Assembly: GCF_900111675.1 (NCBI RefSeq)
Contig: NZ_FOHO01000003.1
Location: 1 to 64,000, forward strand
Source: Paracoccus homiensis
GTDB taxonomy: Bacteria > Pseudomonadota > Alphaproteobacteria > Rhodobacterales > Rhodobacteraceae
Reading direction: 5' to 3'
Length of the DNA: 64,000 nt
The translations under genes and the position numbers were made by a program. Of the stretch, positions 34,708-43,414 are shown one piece after another. Every line of letters starts with the position of its first letter. Position 1 is the stretch's first letter. The notes beneath the pieces are model-generated. The model ran no database searches. It worked only from the letters and a program-made list of their open reading frames with translations, and was not told the origin of the DNA.

Positions 34708-35613
34708 TCATACAAGCCCCGCCCGCGCCATCAGCGCGGCCCCGCGTGCGCCACCGCTGTCGCCATGACGGGCGGGACGGATTTGGGGCAGGCGCGCGCC
34801 TGCCAGCCGCAGACGGCTCAGCGCGGCAGAAAGCCTGCTGTCGATATCGGGAATGTTCGACAGCCCGCCACCCAGCACGATCACCGCCGGATCCAGCATG
34901 ATCTGTGCGGTATACAGCATCTCGCCGGTCAGATCGGCCCAGATCTGCATGACGCGCCGGGCTTTCGGGTCGTCCGAGGCGGCGATGGAAGCAGGGTCGG
35001 TCACCGCGGATCCCGCCCATTCGGCAAGCCGCGTCAGTCCCGTGCCGGAAACATAGTTTTCATAACAGCCGGTCCGCCCGCAGCCGCAATCCCACAAGGG
35101 CAGGTCGTGACGGGCCAATGCACGGGCCGGCACGCCCAGATGCCCGATCTCGACCGCAAGGCCGGCATGGCGTGGGGGGAACCTGCCGTTCTGGACCAGA
35201 CCGGCACCCACCCCCGTGCCCAGGATCAGGCCCAAGACCGATTCCGCTCCGTCGCCAGCCCCGCCACAAGCCTCGGAATAGGTGAAGGCCATGCAGTCGT
35301 TGATCAGGGGCAGATCGCGGCCCAGGCCTTCTTTCAGCGCGGCACCGATATTCCGGCCGCTGACAGGGATATTGGCGGCGGTCGCAAGGCCTGTCTGCGG
35401 ATCGATCACCCCCGCGATCGAAATGGCGACCGGCAAGGCGGCGTCATCTGCCTGTCCCTGCAACCACAATATCTGATCCGTCAATGCGGCGATAAAGCTG
35501 TCGAAATCCGATCCGGGCGTCGGGATGCGGCGCGTCCGAACGGTCACCATCGCGGCATCGAACAGCCGCGCCTCGATCTTGGTGCCGCCAAGGTCGATCC
35601 CGCCGCAGATCAT
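34708..35613 (-). CDS. nagK: ROK-family N-acetylglucosamine kinase
   Basis: A sugar kinase of the ROK family, probably phosphorylating GlcNAc. It has 301 residues from MICGGIDLGGTKIEARL, with the ATP-binding DLGGTK motif and LILGTGVGAGLVQNG. The zinc motif His-x-Cys-x-Cys-Gly-x-x-Gly-Cys appears as GHLGVP....WDCGCGRTGCYEN, and VIVLGGGLSN is near the end. Pairing with nagA supports GlcNAc over glucose. The 294-bp region upstream is shared with divergent cutC. Confidence 0.88.
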   Translation of the reverse strand: MICGGIDLGGTKIEARLFDAAMVTVRTRRIPTPGSDFDSFIAALTDQILWLQGQADDAALPVAISIAGVIDPQTGLATAANIPVSGRNIGAALKEGLGRDLPLINDCMAFTYSEACGGAGDGAESVLGLILGTGVGAGLVQNGRFPPRHAGLAVEIGHLGVPARALARHDLPLWDCGCGRTGCYENYVSGTGLTRLAEWAGSAVTDPASIAASDDPKARRVMQIWADLTGEMLYTAQIMLDPAVIVLGGGLSNIPDIDSRLSAALSRLRLAGARLPQIRPARHGDSGGARGAALMARAGLV

Positions 35614-35801
35614 GCCCACGCTCGGGCCAAGGACGCACTGCGGGCGGGCCGCGACGTGGCAGAGGGTTCGATGTCGGGTCTGGTTGCGGTGGTCATGGCC
35701 TGTCGGTGTTCTGGGCAGCTTGATCGTTCGGTGGGGTTGCATCACCGATCCTGCGTGAATGCAATGCGGCATATCCTTGTGATCGGCGGGGGGCTTGTCA
35801 A

Positions 35802-35836
35802 ATCCAAACAGGCTGCATCATCCTGTTGGTTTGGAT
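35802..35836. promoter_or_regulatory. Inverted repeat between nagK-nagA and cutC
   Basis: ATCCAAAC (35802-35809) and GTTTGGAT (35829-35836) form an 8-bp dyad with 19-bp spacing. AGG/CCT extend the symmetry inside. TTGTCA at 35795-35800 could be a -35 element. It lies in the shared promoter region (35614-35907), so it is a candidate operator for amino sugar genes. Confidence 0.5.
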
Positions 35837-35907
35837 AAGGAAATCTGTGACAAGACAAGGCAGCCGCGCTTGACTGCCGCGGATATCGAACAAGGGTTGT
35901 TGCCGAT

Positions 35908-36642
35908 ATGGTCGCCAAATCACCAGTTCTGGAAGTCTGTGTCGATGATCCGGCGGGGTTGCAGGCCGCCATCGAGGGTGGGGCCGACCGGATCGAGCTA
36001 TGCGCCGCGCTGGCCCTTGGTGGCCTGACGCCTGCGCCGGGTCTGATGGCGGCGGCGGCGGATTGCGGGTTGCCGGTCTTTGCGATGATCCGACCGCGGC
36101 CCGGTGGCTTCCTGTATGACGCCGGGGAAATGGCCGCCGCGCTGCAGGATGTGGCGGCGGTGCGGCGCTTTGGCTTGGCGGGGATCGTCTTTGGCGCGAC
36201 CGGTGCCGACGGGCGGCTGGATGTCGCGGCGATCGGGCGCGTGGCCATGGCCGCCGGTGATCTGCCGATGGTCCTGCACCGTGCCATCGACGTGACCCCG
36301 GATCAGGACGAGGCGCTGCAGACGGCAATCGATTGCGGATACTGCCGGGTGCTGACCTCGGGTGGCGCGGAGACGGCCGTTGACGGCGCCGCGAACATAA
36401 CACGGATGGTGCAGCGGGCCGCAGGGCGTATCGAGATCATGGCTGGCGGCGGGGTCGAGGCCGAGAACGCCGCCCGTCTGCTGACCGCCGGGGCACAGGA
36501 CCTGCACGGGTCCTGTAGCCTGGTCATGGCCGATCCCGCCCCGGTCGGCAGGCTGCGGATCGCGGGCGAACGGGCGCAGACCTCGGCTGATCGGGTGCGC
36601 GCATTGCGTCAGGCGATGGATCGGCACATGCGCGGCGTTTGA
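35908..36642 (+). CDS. cutC: CutC family protein
   Basis: A 244-residue TIM-barrel protein: LEVCVDDPAGLQAAIEGGAD, RIELCAALALGGLTPAPGL, MIRPRPGGFLY, LHRAIDVTPD and VLTSGGAETAVDGA. The family was named for copper handling, but a direct copper role is not established. Its frequent place beside nag genes, as here, suggests a link with amino sugar metabolism. It converges on frcR. Confidence 0.93.
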   Translation: MVAKSPVLEVCVDDPAGLQAAIEGGADRIELCAALALGGLTPAPGLMAAAADCGLPVFAMIRPRPGGFLYDAGEMAAALQDVAAVRRFGLAGIVFGATGADGRLDVAAIGRVAMAAGDLPMVLHRAIDVTPDQDEALQTAIDCGYCRVLTSGGAETAVDGAANITRMVQRAAGRIEIMAGGGVEAENAARLLTAGAQDLHGSCSLVMADPAPVGRLRIAGERAQTSADRVRALRQAMDRHMRGV

Positions 36643-36672
36643 GGCGCGAAGGGGCAGGATGGTGCGCGTGAC

Positions 36673-37785
36673 CTAGCCCAGTTGCCCGCCGGGTTGGAAG
36701 AAATGCGACAGGGGCAGGGTGGCCGCGCCCAGAACGCGTGCGGTGCGGCCCATGCTGCCCGCGGCGACCTCGGGTCGCTCGATCCCGGCGGCGGGCATCG
36801 CGGCGATGGCCCGCCGCGTTTCGTGGATCAACCGTTCCCGCGTGGCATGCGGAACGGCACCGTCCAGCACCAGCAAGGGCAGGTCCACCAGGGCGACCGC
36901 CGACATGGCAACGAAAGCCAGCGCCCTGCCAGCCTCTTCCGCCCATTCCTGTTCGATCTGCTCGGGCACGTCCCAGCCCATATCGTCAGGGGGCAGGTCG
37001 CGGCCCAGACGGTGTTCCAGCGACGATACCGAGGCCTGATCCAGCAACTGCCCGCCGCTGGGTATCGGCATGGATCCCAGCGCACCCGCGTTGCGTTGTG
37101 GGCCCATCCGCAGACGACCGTCCAGCACGATGCCGCCCCCGGCGAAATGCGCGACATAGATATGCAGGAAATCGCGCGGCAGCTTCAGCGTGCCGAACAC
37201 GAGTTCCGCCCCGCAAGCTGTGGTCGCGTCATTTTCCAGAAAGACCGGAAAGGGCAGGTCGGCGGCCAGATCCCGCTTCAGGTCGCGCCCGTGCCAATCG
37301 GCCATGTCCTGACCCCAATCCCACAGCTTGAACGGGGTCGCGATGCCCAGACCGGCGATTCGCGACCGTTGATCGGCGGGCAATGCGGCAAGGAATGTGG
37401 CGATTCCATGCCGTGCGAAGGTCAAAATTCGATCCGGTTGAGGAAAGGCGTGAATTTCCTGTCGGTGCAGGCGGACCTGTCCGGTAAAATCCACCAGGGC
37501 CAGTTCGACCAGCCGACGGCCCAGTTTCAACCCAAGGAAGAACGCGCCATTCGGGGCCAGCGTCAGCGGGGTTGTCGGCTGGCCGACGCGCCCGCGAACC
37601 AGATCGCCTTCTACAAGAAAACCGTTTGCAATCAGTTTCCTGCTGATATTCGTTATGGCCTGTGCCGACAGCCCGGTTGCCTGTGCCAAGGCGGCGCGCG
37701 GCAAGGGGCCCTGGCGACGGATCAGCGAAAGGATCTGCCGTTCATTCTGACTGAGCAACTCTGCCGTCAACCGATCTTTCGCCAT
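36673..37785 (-). CDS. frcR: ROK-family repressor, probably FrcR
   Basis: A 370-residue regulator with an N-terminal winged helix (SQNERQILSLIRRQGPLPR, AALAQATGLSAQAITNIS) and a C-terminal ROK sugar-binding domain (FFLGLKLGRRLVELALVDF, FPVFLENDATTACGAELVFG). The ROK zinc cysteines are absent, as in several regulators. AGGAGGAACG precedes the ATG at 37785. It is divergent from frcBCAK, the standard place for FrcR, the fructose-responsive repressor. Confidence 0.88.
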   Translation of the reverse strand: MAKDRLTAELLSQNERQILSLIRRQGPLPRAALAQATGLSAQAITNISRKLIANGFLVEGDLVRGRVGQPTTPLTLAPNGAFFLGLKLGRRLVELALVDFTGQVRLHRQEIHAFPQPDRILTFARHGIATFLAALPADQRSRIAGLGIATPFKLWDWGQDMADWHGRDLKRDLAADLPFPVFLENDATTACGAELVFGTLKLPRDFLHIYVAHFAGGGIVLDGRLRMGPQRNAGALGSMPIPSGGQLLDQASVSSLEHRLGRDLPPDDMGWDVPEQIEQEWAEEAGRALAFVAMSAVALVDLPLLVLDGAVPHATRERLIHETRRAIAAMPAAGIERPEVAAGSMGRTARVLGAATLPLSHFFQPGGQLG

Positions 37786-37801
37786 GTAAACGTTCCTCCT
37801 G

Positions 37802-37834
37802 CTCACATTAATCAATCAAAGTGAGTTATTGACA
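37802..37834 (+). promoter_or_regulatory. Operator and -35 element of the frc operon
   Basis: CTCAC (37802-37806) and GTGAG (37821-37825) flank an AT-rich centre ATTAATCAATCAAA. A perfect TTGACA follows at 37829-37834, pointing toward frcB. No good -10 is seen at the expected distance. The site also lies just upstream of frcR, so one operator could control both. Confidence 0.5.
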
Positions 37835-37907
37835 AGTGAAAACTTCTGAGGCTTCCTTGAGACAAGGCGGGCCGAGGAACCCGCTTGTGGTGGAGGAGAT
37901 GAATTAC

Positions 37908-38936
37908 ATGAAAGCAACGTCCGCAGTCCGTCTGTCATTGGCCGCCTCGGTGCTGGCCCTTGGTGCGGGATTTGCCTCGGCGCAAGAGCCGGTCAAGGCC
38001 TGTCTGATCACCAAGACGGATATCAACCCGTTCTTCGTGAAGATGAAGGAGGGCGCGACCGCCAAGGCCGAGGAGCTTGGCGTCGAGCTGATGACCTTTG
38101 CCGGCAAGATCGACGGCGATCACGAAACCCAGCAGCAGGCATTCGAAAGCTGCATCGCCGCAGGGGCCAAGGGCATCCTCATCACCGCCTCGGACACCAA
38201 GGCCATCGTCGATTCCGTCAAGCAGGCGCAGGAACAGGGCATTCTGGTGATCGCACTGGATACGCCGCTGGACCCGATCGACGCCGCGGATGCGACCTTT
38301 GCCACCGACAATTTCGAAGCCGGTCGTCTGATCGGGGCTTGGGCCAAGGCCAAGATGGGCGATGGTGCCGCCGATGCCCGGATCGCCTTCCTTGACCTTT
38401 CGGCCAGCGCGCCATCGGTCGATGTGCTGCGCGATCAGGGGTTCATGGACGGTTTCGGCATCGACACCAAGGACGCCGCCGTGATCGGTGACGAGGACGA
38501 TGCCCGCATCGTCGGCCACGAAGTCACCTCGGGCAATGAAGAGGGGGGGCGTCAAGCGATGGAAGCCCTGATGCAGAAAGACCCCAACATCAATCTTGTC
38601 TACACCATCAATGAACCGGCTGCCGCCGGGGCCTATGAGGCGCTGAAATCCTTTGGCAAGGAGAACGATGCGCTGATCGTGTCGGTCGATGGCGGCTGCC
38701 CCGGCGTCCAGAACGTCCAGGAAGGCGTGATCGGGGCCACCTCGCAGCAATATCCGCTGAAAATGGCGTCGATGGGCATCGAGGCGATCGCCGCGTTCGC
38801 CAAGGATGGCACCAAGCCTGAAACGACCGAAGGCCTGAACTTTACCGATACCGGCGTCAATCTTGTTGCCGGAGAAGCGGTCGAGGGCGTCGACTCGATT
38901 AGCGTCGAGGACGGCCTGGACCAATGCTGGGGGTGA
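37908..38936 (+). CDS. frcB: Fructose ABC transporter substrate-binding protein
   Basis: A 342-residue periplasmic protein with a Sec signal peptide ([20 protein letters not shown], cleaved after FASAQ) and a type I sugar-binding fold ([55 protein letters not shown]). GGAGGAG sits 9 bp before this ATG, deciding against an upstream in-frame ATG at 37899. It heads frcBCAK. Confidence 0.92.
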   Translation: MKATSAVRLSLAASVLALGAGFASAQEPVKACLITKTDINPFFVKMKEGATAKAEELGVELMTFAGKIDGDHETQQQAFESCIAAGAKGILITASDTKAIVDSVKQAQEQGILVIALDTPLDPIDAADATFATDNFEAGRLIGAWAKAKMGDGAADARIAFLDLSASAPSVDVLRDQGFMDGFGIDTKDAAVIGDEDDARIVGHEVTSGNEEGGRQAMEALMQKDPNINLVYTINEPAAAGAYEALKSFGKENDALIVSVDGGCPGVQNVQEGVIGATSQQYPLKMASMGIEAIAAFAKDGTKPETTEGLNFTDTGVNLVAGEAVEGVDSISVEDGLDQCWG

Positions 38937-39043
38937 TCCCCGCCCCCACTTGTTCCCCCTGATCGGCGAACAAGATCGGCGACGCGCGTCCCCCGGCGCG
39001 TCGCCACACCCTTTCCAAATTCAACACGAGGACAAAGAGGCCC

Positions 39044-40099
39044 ATGTCGGACGCCCCTGATCCCGTGGTCGAGCGCAATCCCAACGAGTCGGTCGCCAGT
39101 TTCGAGCACCACTCGCGCGGGGCATTGGCCCGGCTGCAGCATTTTCTGCATCGCTTTCCCACGATGGTGCCTGTCATCGTGCTGGTGCTGTCGCTGATCG
39201 CCTTCGGGCTGATCTCACCCAATTTCTTCTCGGCCTTCAACTTGTCGCTGATCATGCAGCAGGTTGCCGTGGTCGGCACGCTGGCGGCGGCGCAGTCGCT
39301 GGTCATCCTGACGGCCGGGATCGATCTGTCCGTCGGCGCGGTGATGGTGATGATTTCGGTCATCATGGGGCAGCTGGCGGTGAATTTCGGTATTCCGGTG
39401 CCGATCGCGATCCTGCTGGGCCTGGGCTGCGGGGCGTTGACGGGGGGGCTGAACGGCCTGCTGGTCACGCGATTGAAGCTGCCGCCCTTCATCACCACGC
39501 TGGGGACCTGGAACATCTTTCTGGCGCTGAATTACTACCTGTCGGGGCGCGAGACGATCCGCAGCCAGACGCTTGATGCCGAGGCGCCGCTGCTGAAGCT
39601 GTTCGGCGAGCGGTTCAATCTGGGCGGTGCGGTTCTGACCTGGGGCGTGGTGCTGATGCTGCTGGTCTTTGCGGTGCTGTGGTATGCGCTGAACAAGACA
39701 GCCTGGGGGCGTCGGGTCTATGCCGTGGGTGACGATCCCGAATCCGCGGCGCTGGCGGGGATCCAGACCAAGCGCGTTCTGATGTCGGTCTATATGATCG
39801 CAGGCGTGATCTGTGCGCTGGCGGCCTGGTCCTCGATCGGGCGTGTCGGTTCGGTCAGTCCGACGTCGTTCTTTGAATCGAACCTTGAATCCATCACTGC
39901 CGTGGTGATCGGCGGGATATCCCTGTTCGGGGGGCGCGGCTCTATTCTGGGGCCGCTGATCGGGGCGCTGATCGTGGGCGTCTTCAATTCGGGTCTGCGC
40001 CTGGCCGGTGTGGATGTCCTGTGGCAACTGTTCGCGACCGGCTGGCTGATCATCGTCGCCGTCGCCGTGGACCAATGGATCAGAAAGATTTCGTCATGA
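39044..40099 (+). CDS. frcC: Fructose ABC transporter permease
   Basis: A 351-residue inner-membrane permease of the ribose/fructose type, with about ten hydrophobic segments. The conserved LTAGIDLSVGAVMVM and GGISLFGGRGSILGPLIGAL are present, the latter contacting the ATPase. An extended cytoplasmic N-terminus (residues 1-40) is usual for FrcC. Its stop overlaps the frcA start by 4 bp. Confidence 0.92.
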   Translation: MSDAPDPVVERNPNESVASFEHHSRGALARLQHFLHRFPTMVPVIVLVLSLIAFGLISPNFFSAFNLSLIMQQVAVVGTLAAAQSLVILTAGIDLSVGAVMVMISVIMGQLAVNFGIPVPIAILLGLGCGALTGGLNGLLVTRLKLPPFITTLGTWNIFLALNYYLSGRETIRSQTLDAEAPLLKLFGERFNLGGAVLTWGVVLMLLVFAVLWYALNKTAWGRRVYAVGDDPESAALAGIQTKRVLMSVYMIAGVICALAAWSSIGRVGSVSPTSFFESNLESITAVVIGGISLFGGRGSILGPLIGALIVGVFNSGLRLAGVDVLWQLFATGWLIIVAVAVDQWIRKISS

Positions 40100-40869
40100 C
40101 CCAGCCGCTTTTGACTGCCCGCAATCTGGTCAAGCGTTATGGCCGTGTCACGGCGCTGGATCACGCGGATTTCGACCTTTACCCCGGTGAGATCCTGGCC
40201 GTGATCGGCGATAACGGGGCCGGGAAGTCCAGCCTGATCAAGGCGATTTCCGGTGCCGTTCAGCCCGACGAGGGCGAGATTCGGCTGGACGGCCAGCCCG
40301 TCAGCTTTGCCAGCCCGCTTGAGGCACGCAAGGCCGGGATCGAGACGGTCTACCAGACGCTTGCCCTGTCGCCCGCCCTGTCGATATCGGACAATATGTT
40401 CATGGGCCGCGAAATCCGCAAACCCGGTGTCATGGGCAAGTGGTTCGGGATGCTGGACAAGCCCGCGATGGACAAGTTCGCCCGCGACAAGCTGACGGAA
40501 CTAGGACTGATGACGATCCAGAATATCAGCCAGCCCGTCGAAACCTTGTCGGGCGGTCAGCGTCAGGGCGTGGCCGTGGCCCGCGCCGCAGCCTTCGGCA
40601 GCCGGGTGATCATTCTGGACGAACCCACCGCAGCGTTGGGGGTGAAGGAAAGCCGTCGCGTGCTGGATCTGATCCTGGACGTCAGATCGCGCGGTATTCC
40701 GATCGTGCTGATCAGCCACAACATGCCGCATGTGTTCGAGGTGGCCGACCGCATCCATATCCACCGTCTTGGCAAGCGGCTATGCGTCATCAACCCCAAG
40801 GAACACAGCATGTCGGATGCGGTGGCCTATATGACGGGCGCCAAACTGCCCGAGGGCGTCGCGGCATGA
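40096..40869 (+). CDS. frcA: Fructose ABC transporter ATP-binding protein
   Basis: A 257-residue single-domain ATPase, unlike the double-domain RbsA type; this is the FrcA hallmark. Walker A is GDNGAGKSSLI, signature LSGGQRQGVAVARAA, Walker B RVIILDEPTAAL and the switch His in LISHNMPHVFE. It overlaps frcC and frcK by 4 bp each. Confidence 0.93.
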   Translation: MTQPLLTARNLVKRYGRVTALDHADFDLYPGEILAVIGDNGAGKSSLIKAISGAVQPDEGEIRLDGQPVSFASPLEARKAGIETVYQTLALSPALSISDNMFMGREIRKPGVMGKWFGMLDKPAMDKFARDKLTELGLMTIQNISQPVETLSGGQRQGVAVARAAAFGSRVIILDEPTAALGVKESRRVLDLILDVRSRGIPIVLISHNMPHVFEVADRIHIHRLGKRLCVINPKEHSMSDAVAYMTGAKLPEGVAA

Positions 40870-41552
40870 GCGTGAGGGAAGGGGGGCGCTGCCCCCCGTC
40901 CTGCGGACTCCCCCCGGGGTATTTCGACAAAGAAGAAGGGCAAGCCCTGATCCGGCGGATCGAGGAGCTGCCGGGGGCGCGGGTTCTGGTTGCCGTCGCG
41001 GGGGCGCCGGGATCGGGGAAGTCGACGCTGGCCGAGGCTTTGGTGGCGCGTTTGGCTGACGCGGTCGTGGTTCCGATGGACGGGTTTCATCTGGATGACC
41101 GGATCCTGGACGGGCGCGGGTTGCGGGCGCGCAAGGGGGCGGTCAACACATTCGATTCGCAGGGTTTCGCCGCGTTGGCGGCGCGTCTGGCCGATGAGGC
41201 GCAAGAGGTGTTCTATCCGGTATTCGACCGGTCGCGCGAGATATCCCTGGCGGGCGCGGGCGCGGTTCTGCCGCAGGATCGGATCGTCGTGATCGAGGGG
41301 AATTACCTGCTGCTGGACCATGCGCCGTGGAATGCGGTGTCATATGATCTGCGTGTGTTTCTGGACGTTCCGCCGGCAGAGCTGCGGCGGCGTCTGACGG
41401 CGCGGTGGGCGGGATTGGGCAAGAGCGACGCCGAGATCGCGGCGCATCTGCAAAACGATCTGGCCAATGCCGAACTGGTCGCGGGCCAGTCGCGCGGGGC
41501 GGATGTGGTTCTAGTCGGTCAGGAAGCGCATCATGAACCAGGCGATGGCTGA
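40866..41552 (+). CDS. frcK: FrcK-type kinase carrying an in-frame repeat
   Basis: A 228-residue P-loop kinase of the uridine/pantothenate kinase fold, the fourth gene of frc operons; it probably acts on the imported sugar. Walker A is VAGAPGSGKSTLAEAL at about residue 42. VVPMDGFHLDD and VIEGNYLLLDHAPW follow. Residues 4-24 (REGGRCPPSCGLPPGYFDKEE) are not kinase sequence and coincide with a palindromic repeat in the DNA. The 3' end overlaps the convergent MFS gene by 42 bp. Confidence 0.85.
   Translation: MSVREGGRCPPSCGLPPGYFDKEEGQALIRRIEELPGARVLVAVAGAPGSGKSTLAEALVARLADAVVVPMDGFHLDDRILDGRGLRARKGAVNTFDSQGFAALAARLADEAQEVFYPVFDRSREISLAGAGAVLPQDRIVVIEGNYLLLDHAPWNAVSYDLRVFLDVPPAELRRRLTARWAGLGKSDAEIAAHLQNDLANAELVAGQSRGADVVLVGQEAHHEPGDG
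40881..40937 (+). repeat. REP-like palindromic element inside frcK
   Basis: GGGGGGC-GCT-GCCCCCC (40881-40897) forms a 7-bp hairpin, followed by GTCCTGCGGACT (a further dyad), CCCCCCCGGGG and GTATTTCGACAAAGAAGAAG. From memory, this order of elements matches a dispersed intergenic repeat in Rhodobacter and Paracoccus genomes. Here it lies within the coding sequence and is translated. No second copy is seen in this window. Confidence 0.65.
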
Positions 41553-42731
41553 ACAGATCAGCGTGGCCGTGACGACCGGAATGGCCGTGCCGTTATAAAG
41601 CAGTCCCACCGGGGCCGCGATGGCCACCGCCAGCACCGTCGAGATCGCCGAAACGATCGACGCGGCCATGCCCGCGATGTGACCGACCCGCTGTAGCGCC
41701 AGCGCGTTCAGGTTGCCGAAGGTGACGCCTGCCATGAAGAATACGCTGACACACCAGGCGAAAAAGGCCGGAAAACGCAGGCCCGGAGGCAGCAGATCGG
41801 TCGTCAGCAGGATCAGCATCGTCGCGCTGACGCAGCTTTGCATGATATAGGCCCATTTCGCGATCCGCCGCATGCCAAAGCGGGTCACGAAGGTCGCGTT
41901 CAGGATCGTCCCCGATCCTGACAGAAGCGCCATGGCGGCGAACCAGATCGGGAAGGCCTCGCCCTTGCCATAGGCTTCGCCGAAAAGTTGCTGGGCCGAG
42001 GACAGCAGGCCGAACATCTGCCCGAAGCCAAGCGTCAGGATCAAGGTGCACAGCATGACATGGCGGTTGGTCAGCACTTCGCGCGCGGCCTCGGTCAGGG
42101 GGGAAAGGCGCAGCGGGCGGCGGCGTTCGGGCGGCAGGGTTTCGGCCTGGCGCAGGTTCAGCCAGGCGGCGCCGATGCAGGCGAAGGCCAGAAATCCGAT
42201 GAAAACGCCCTGCCATCCGGCCAGCCAGATCATGCCTGCCCCGATGGAGGGGGCCAGCGCCGGGATGATGATGAAGACCATCATCACGAAGCTGGTGATC
42301 CTGGCCATCTCGCGTCCGGCATAGAGGTCGCGGACAAGTGCCAGTCCCGCGATGCGCGGTCCGGCCGCGCCGAGGCCCTGGATGAAGCGGGCGATCAGCA
42401 GCATCTCGATCGAGTGGGCGAAAAGGGCGGCGAGCGCGGCGAGGAAATAGATCGCAAAGCCAAGCGTGATCGCGCGCTTGCGGCCGATTGCGTCCGAGAT
42501 CGGCCCCGCGAACAGCGTGCCCAGCCCCATGCCGCCGACAAAGGCGGTCAGGATCAGTTGCGCGCGGTTGATGTCATCGGGGGTCAGTTCGGCCGCGATC
42601 TGCGGCAATGCGGGAAGCATCGCATCGATGGAAAACGCAATGGTGGCGAATAGAAAGGCCAGCATTGCAATGAATTCGGGCATCGGCAGCCGACGCATGG
42701 TCGGGGCGCCGTGAAGGGCAGTCTCGGACAT
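41511..42731 (-). CDS. MFS drug efflux transporter, Bcr/CflA type
   Basis: A 406-residue inner-membrane protein with 12 likely helices. The Bcr/CflA signs are LPALPQIAAEL in helix 1, GTLFAGPISDAIGRKRA (MFS motif A) between helices 2 and 3, RFIQGLGAAGPRIAGLALVRD in helix 4, and a proline-containing helix 5. It probably exports drugs or metabolites with protons. It converges on and overlaps frcK. Confidence 0.88.
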   Translation of the reverse strand: MSETALHGAPTMRRLPMPEFIAMLAFLFATIAFSIDAMLPALPQIAAELTPDDINRAQLILTAFVGGMGLGTLFAGPISDAIGRKRAITLGFAIYFLAALAALFAHSIEMLLIARFIQGLGAAGPRIAGLALVRDLYAGREMARITSFVMMVFIIIPALAPSIGAGMIWLAGWQGVFIGFLAFACIGAAWLNLRQAETLPPERRRPLRLSPLTEAAREVLTNRHVMLCTLILTLGFGQMFGLLSSAQQLFGEAYGKGEAFPIWFAAMALLSGSGTILNATFVTRFGMRRIAKWAYIMQSCVSATMLILLTTDLLPPGLRFPAFFAWCVSVFFMAGVTFGNLNALALQRVGHIAGMAASIVSAISTVLAVAIAAPVGLLYNGTAIPVVTATLICSAIAWFMMRFLTD

Positions 42732-42793
42732 CGCGCGATCCTTGAGGCAGGGTTACGCCATGCCCGGATTTTGCAGAAATTGCAAGATATGGT

Positions 42794-43414
42794 TCATGAC
42801 GTCGCGGAAAGGTCGTCGATGACCTTCTGCCACAGCACGGCGGGCTGGGCGCCGCTGACGGCATGGGCATCGGCGATGATGAAGGTCGGGACCGCATTGA
42901 TGCCACGTTCGCGGGCGTGCATTTCGCGGCTGGTGACCTGATCCAGATCGGCGTCGGTTTCCAGCAGACGCGCGATCATATCACGGTCCAGTCCGGCATT
43001 GCCGGCGATCTTGACCAGTGTCTGGTGATTGCCGATATCCAGCGCATCGTACCAGAAGGCCCGCAGCAGGCCCGACATCACACGGGTCTGCGCGCCTTCC
43101 AGACCCGCCCAATGCATCAGGCGATGGGCGTCCGTGGTATCGGACTGGGTCGGGCTGACATTCAGGTCCAGCCCCAGTTCGGCCGCGCGTTGGGCGACGC
43201 CGCGGGCGGCCTCTTCGGCGCGGTCACCGAACTTGGCCTTCAGGTAGTCGACGCGTGGCATCCCGTCGCGCGGCATCTGCGGGTTCAGGCGAAACGGGTG
43301 CCAGGTGATCGCGAAAGGATGGTCGGGGCGGCTTTCAAGTGCGCGATCCAGTTCGACCTTGCCGATCAGGCACCACGGGCAGACGGGATCGGCGAAAATG
43401 TCCAGGCGGGTCAT
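42794..43414 (-). CDS. DsbA-family oxidoreductase, FrnE-like
   Basis: A 206-residue thioredoxin-fold protein without a signal peptide. The active site is DPVCPWCLIGKVELDRAL, with a large helical insertion (HRLMHWAGLEGAQTRVMSGL) and the cis-Pro loop INAVPTFII. This matches the FrnE branch, cytoplasmic disulfide isomerases linked to oxidative stress. Its ATG overlaps the stop of the acyl-CoA ligase gene. Confidence 0.9.
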   Translation of the reverse strand: MTRLDIFADPVCPWCLIGKVELDRALESRPDHPFAITWHPFRLNPQMPRDGMPRVDYLKAKFGDRAEEAARGVAQRAAELGLDLNVSPTQSDTTDAHRLMHWAGLEGAQTRVMSGLLRAFWYDALDIGNHQTLVKIAGNAGLDRDMIARLLETDADLDQVTSREMHARERGINAVPTFIIADAHAVSGAQPAVLWQKVIDDLSATS

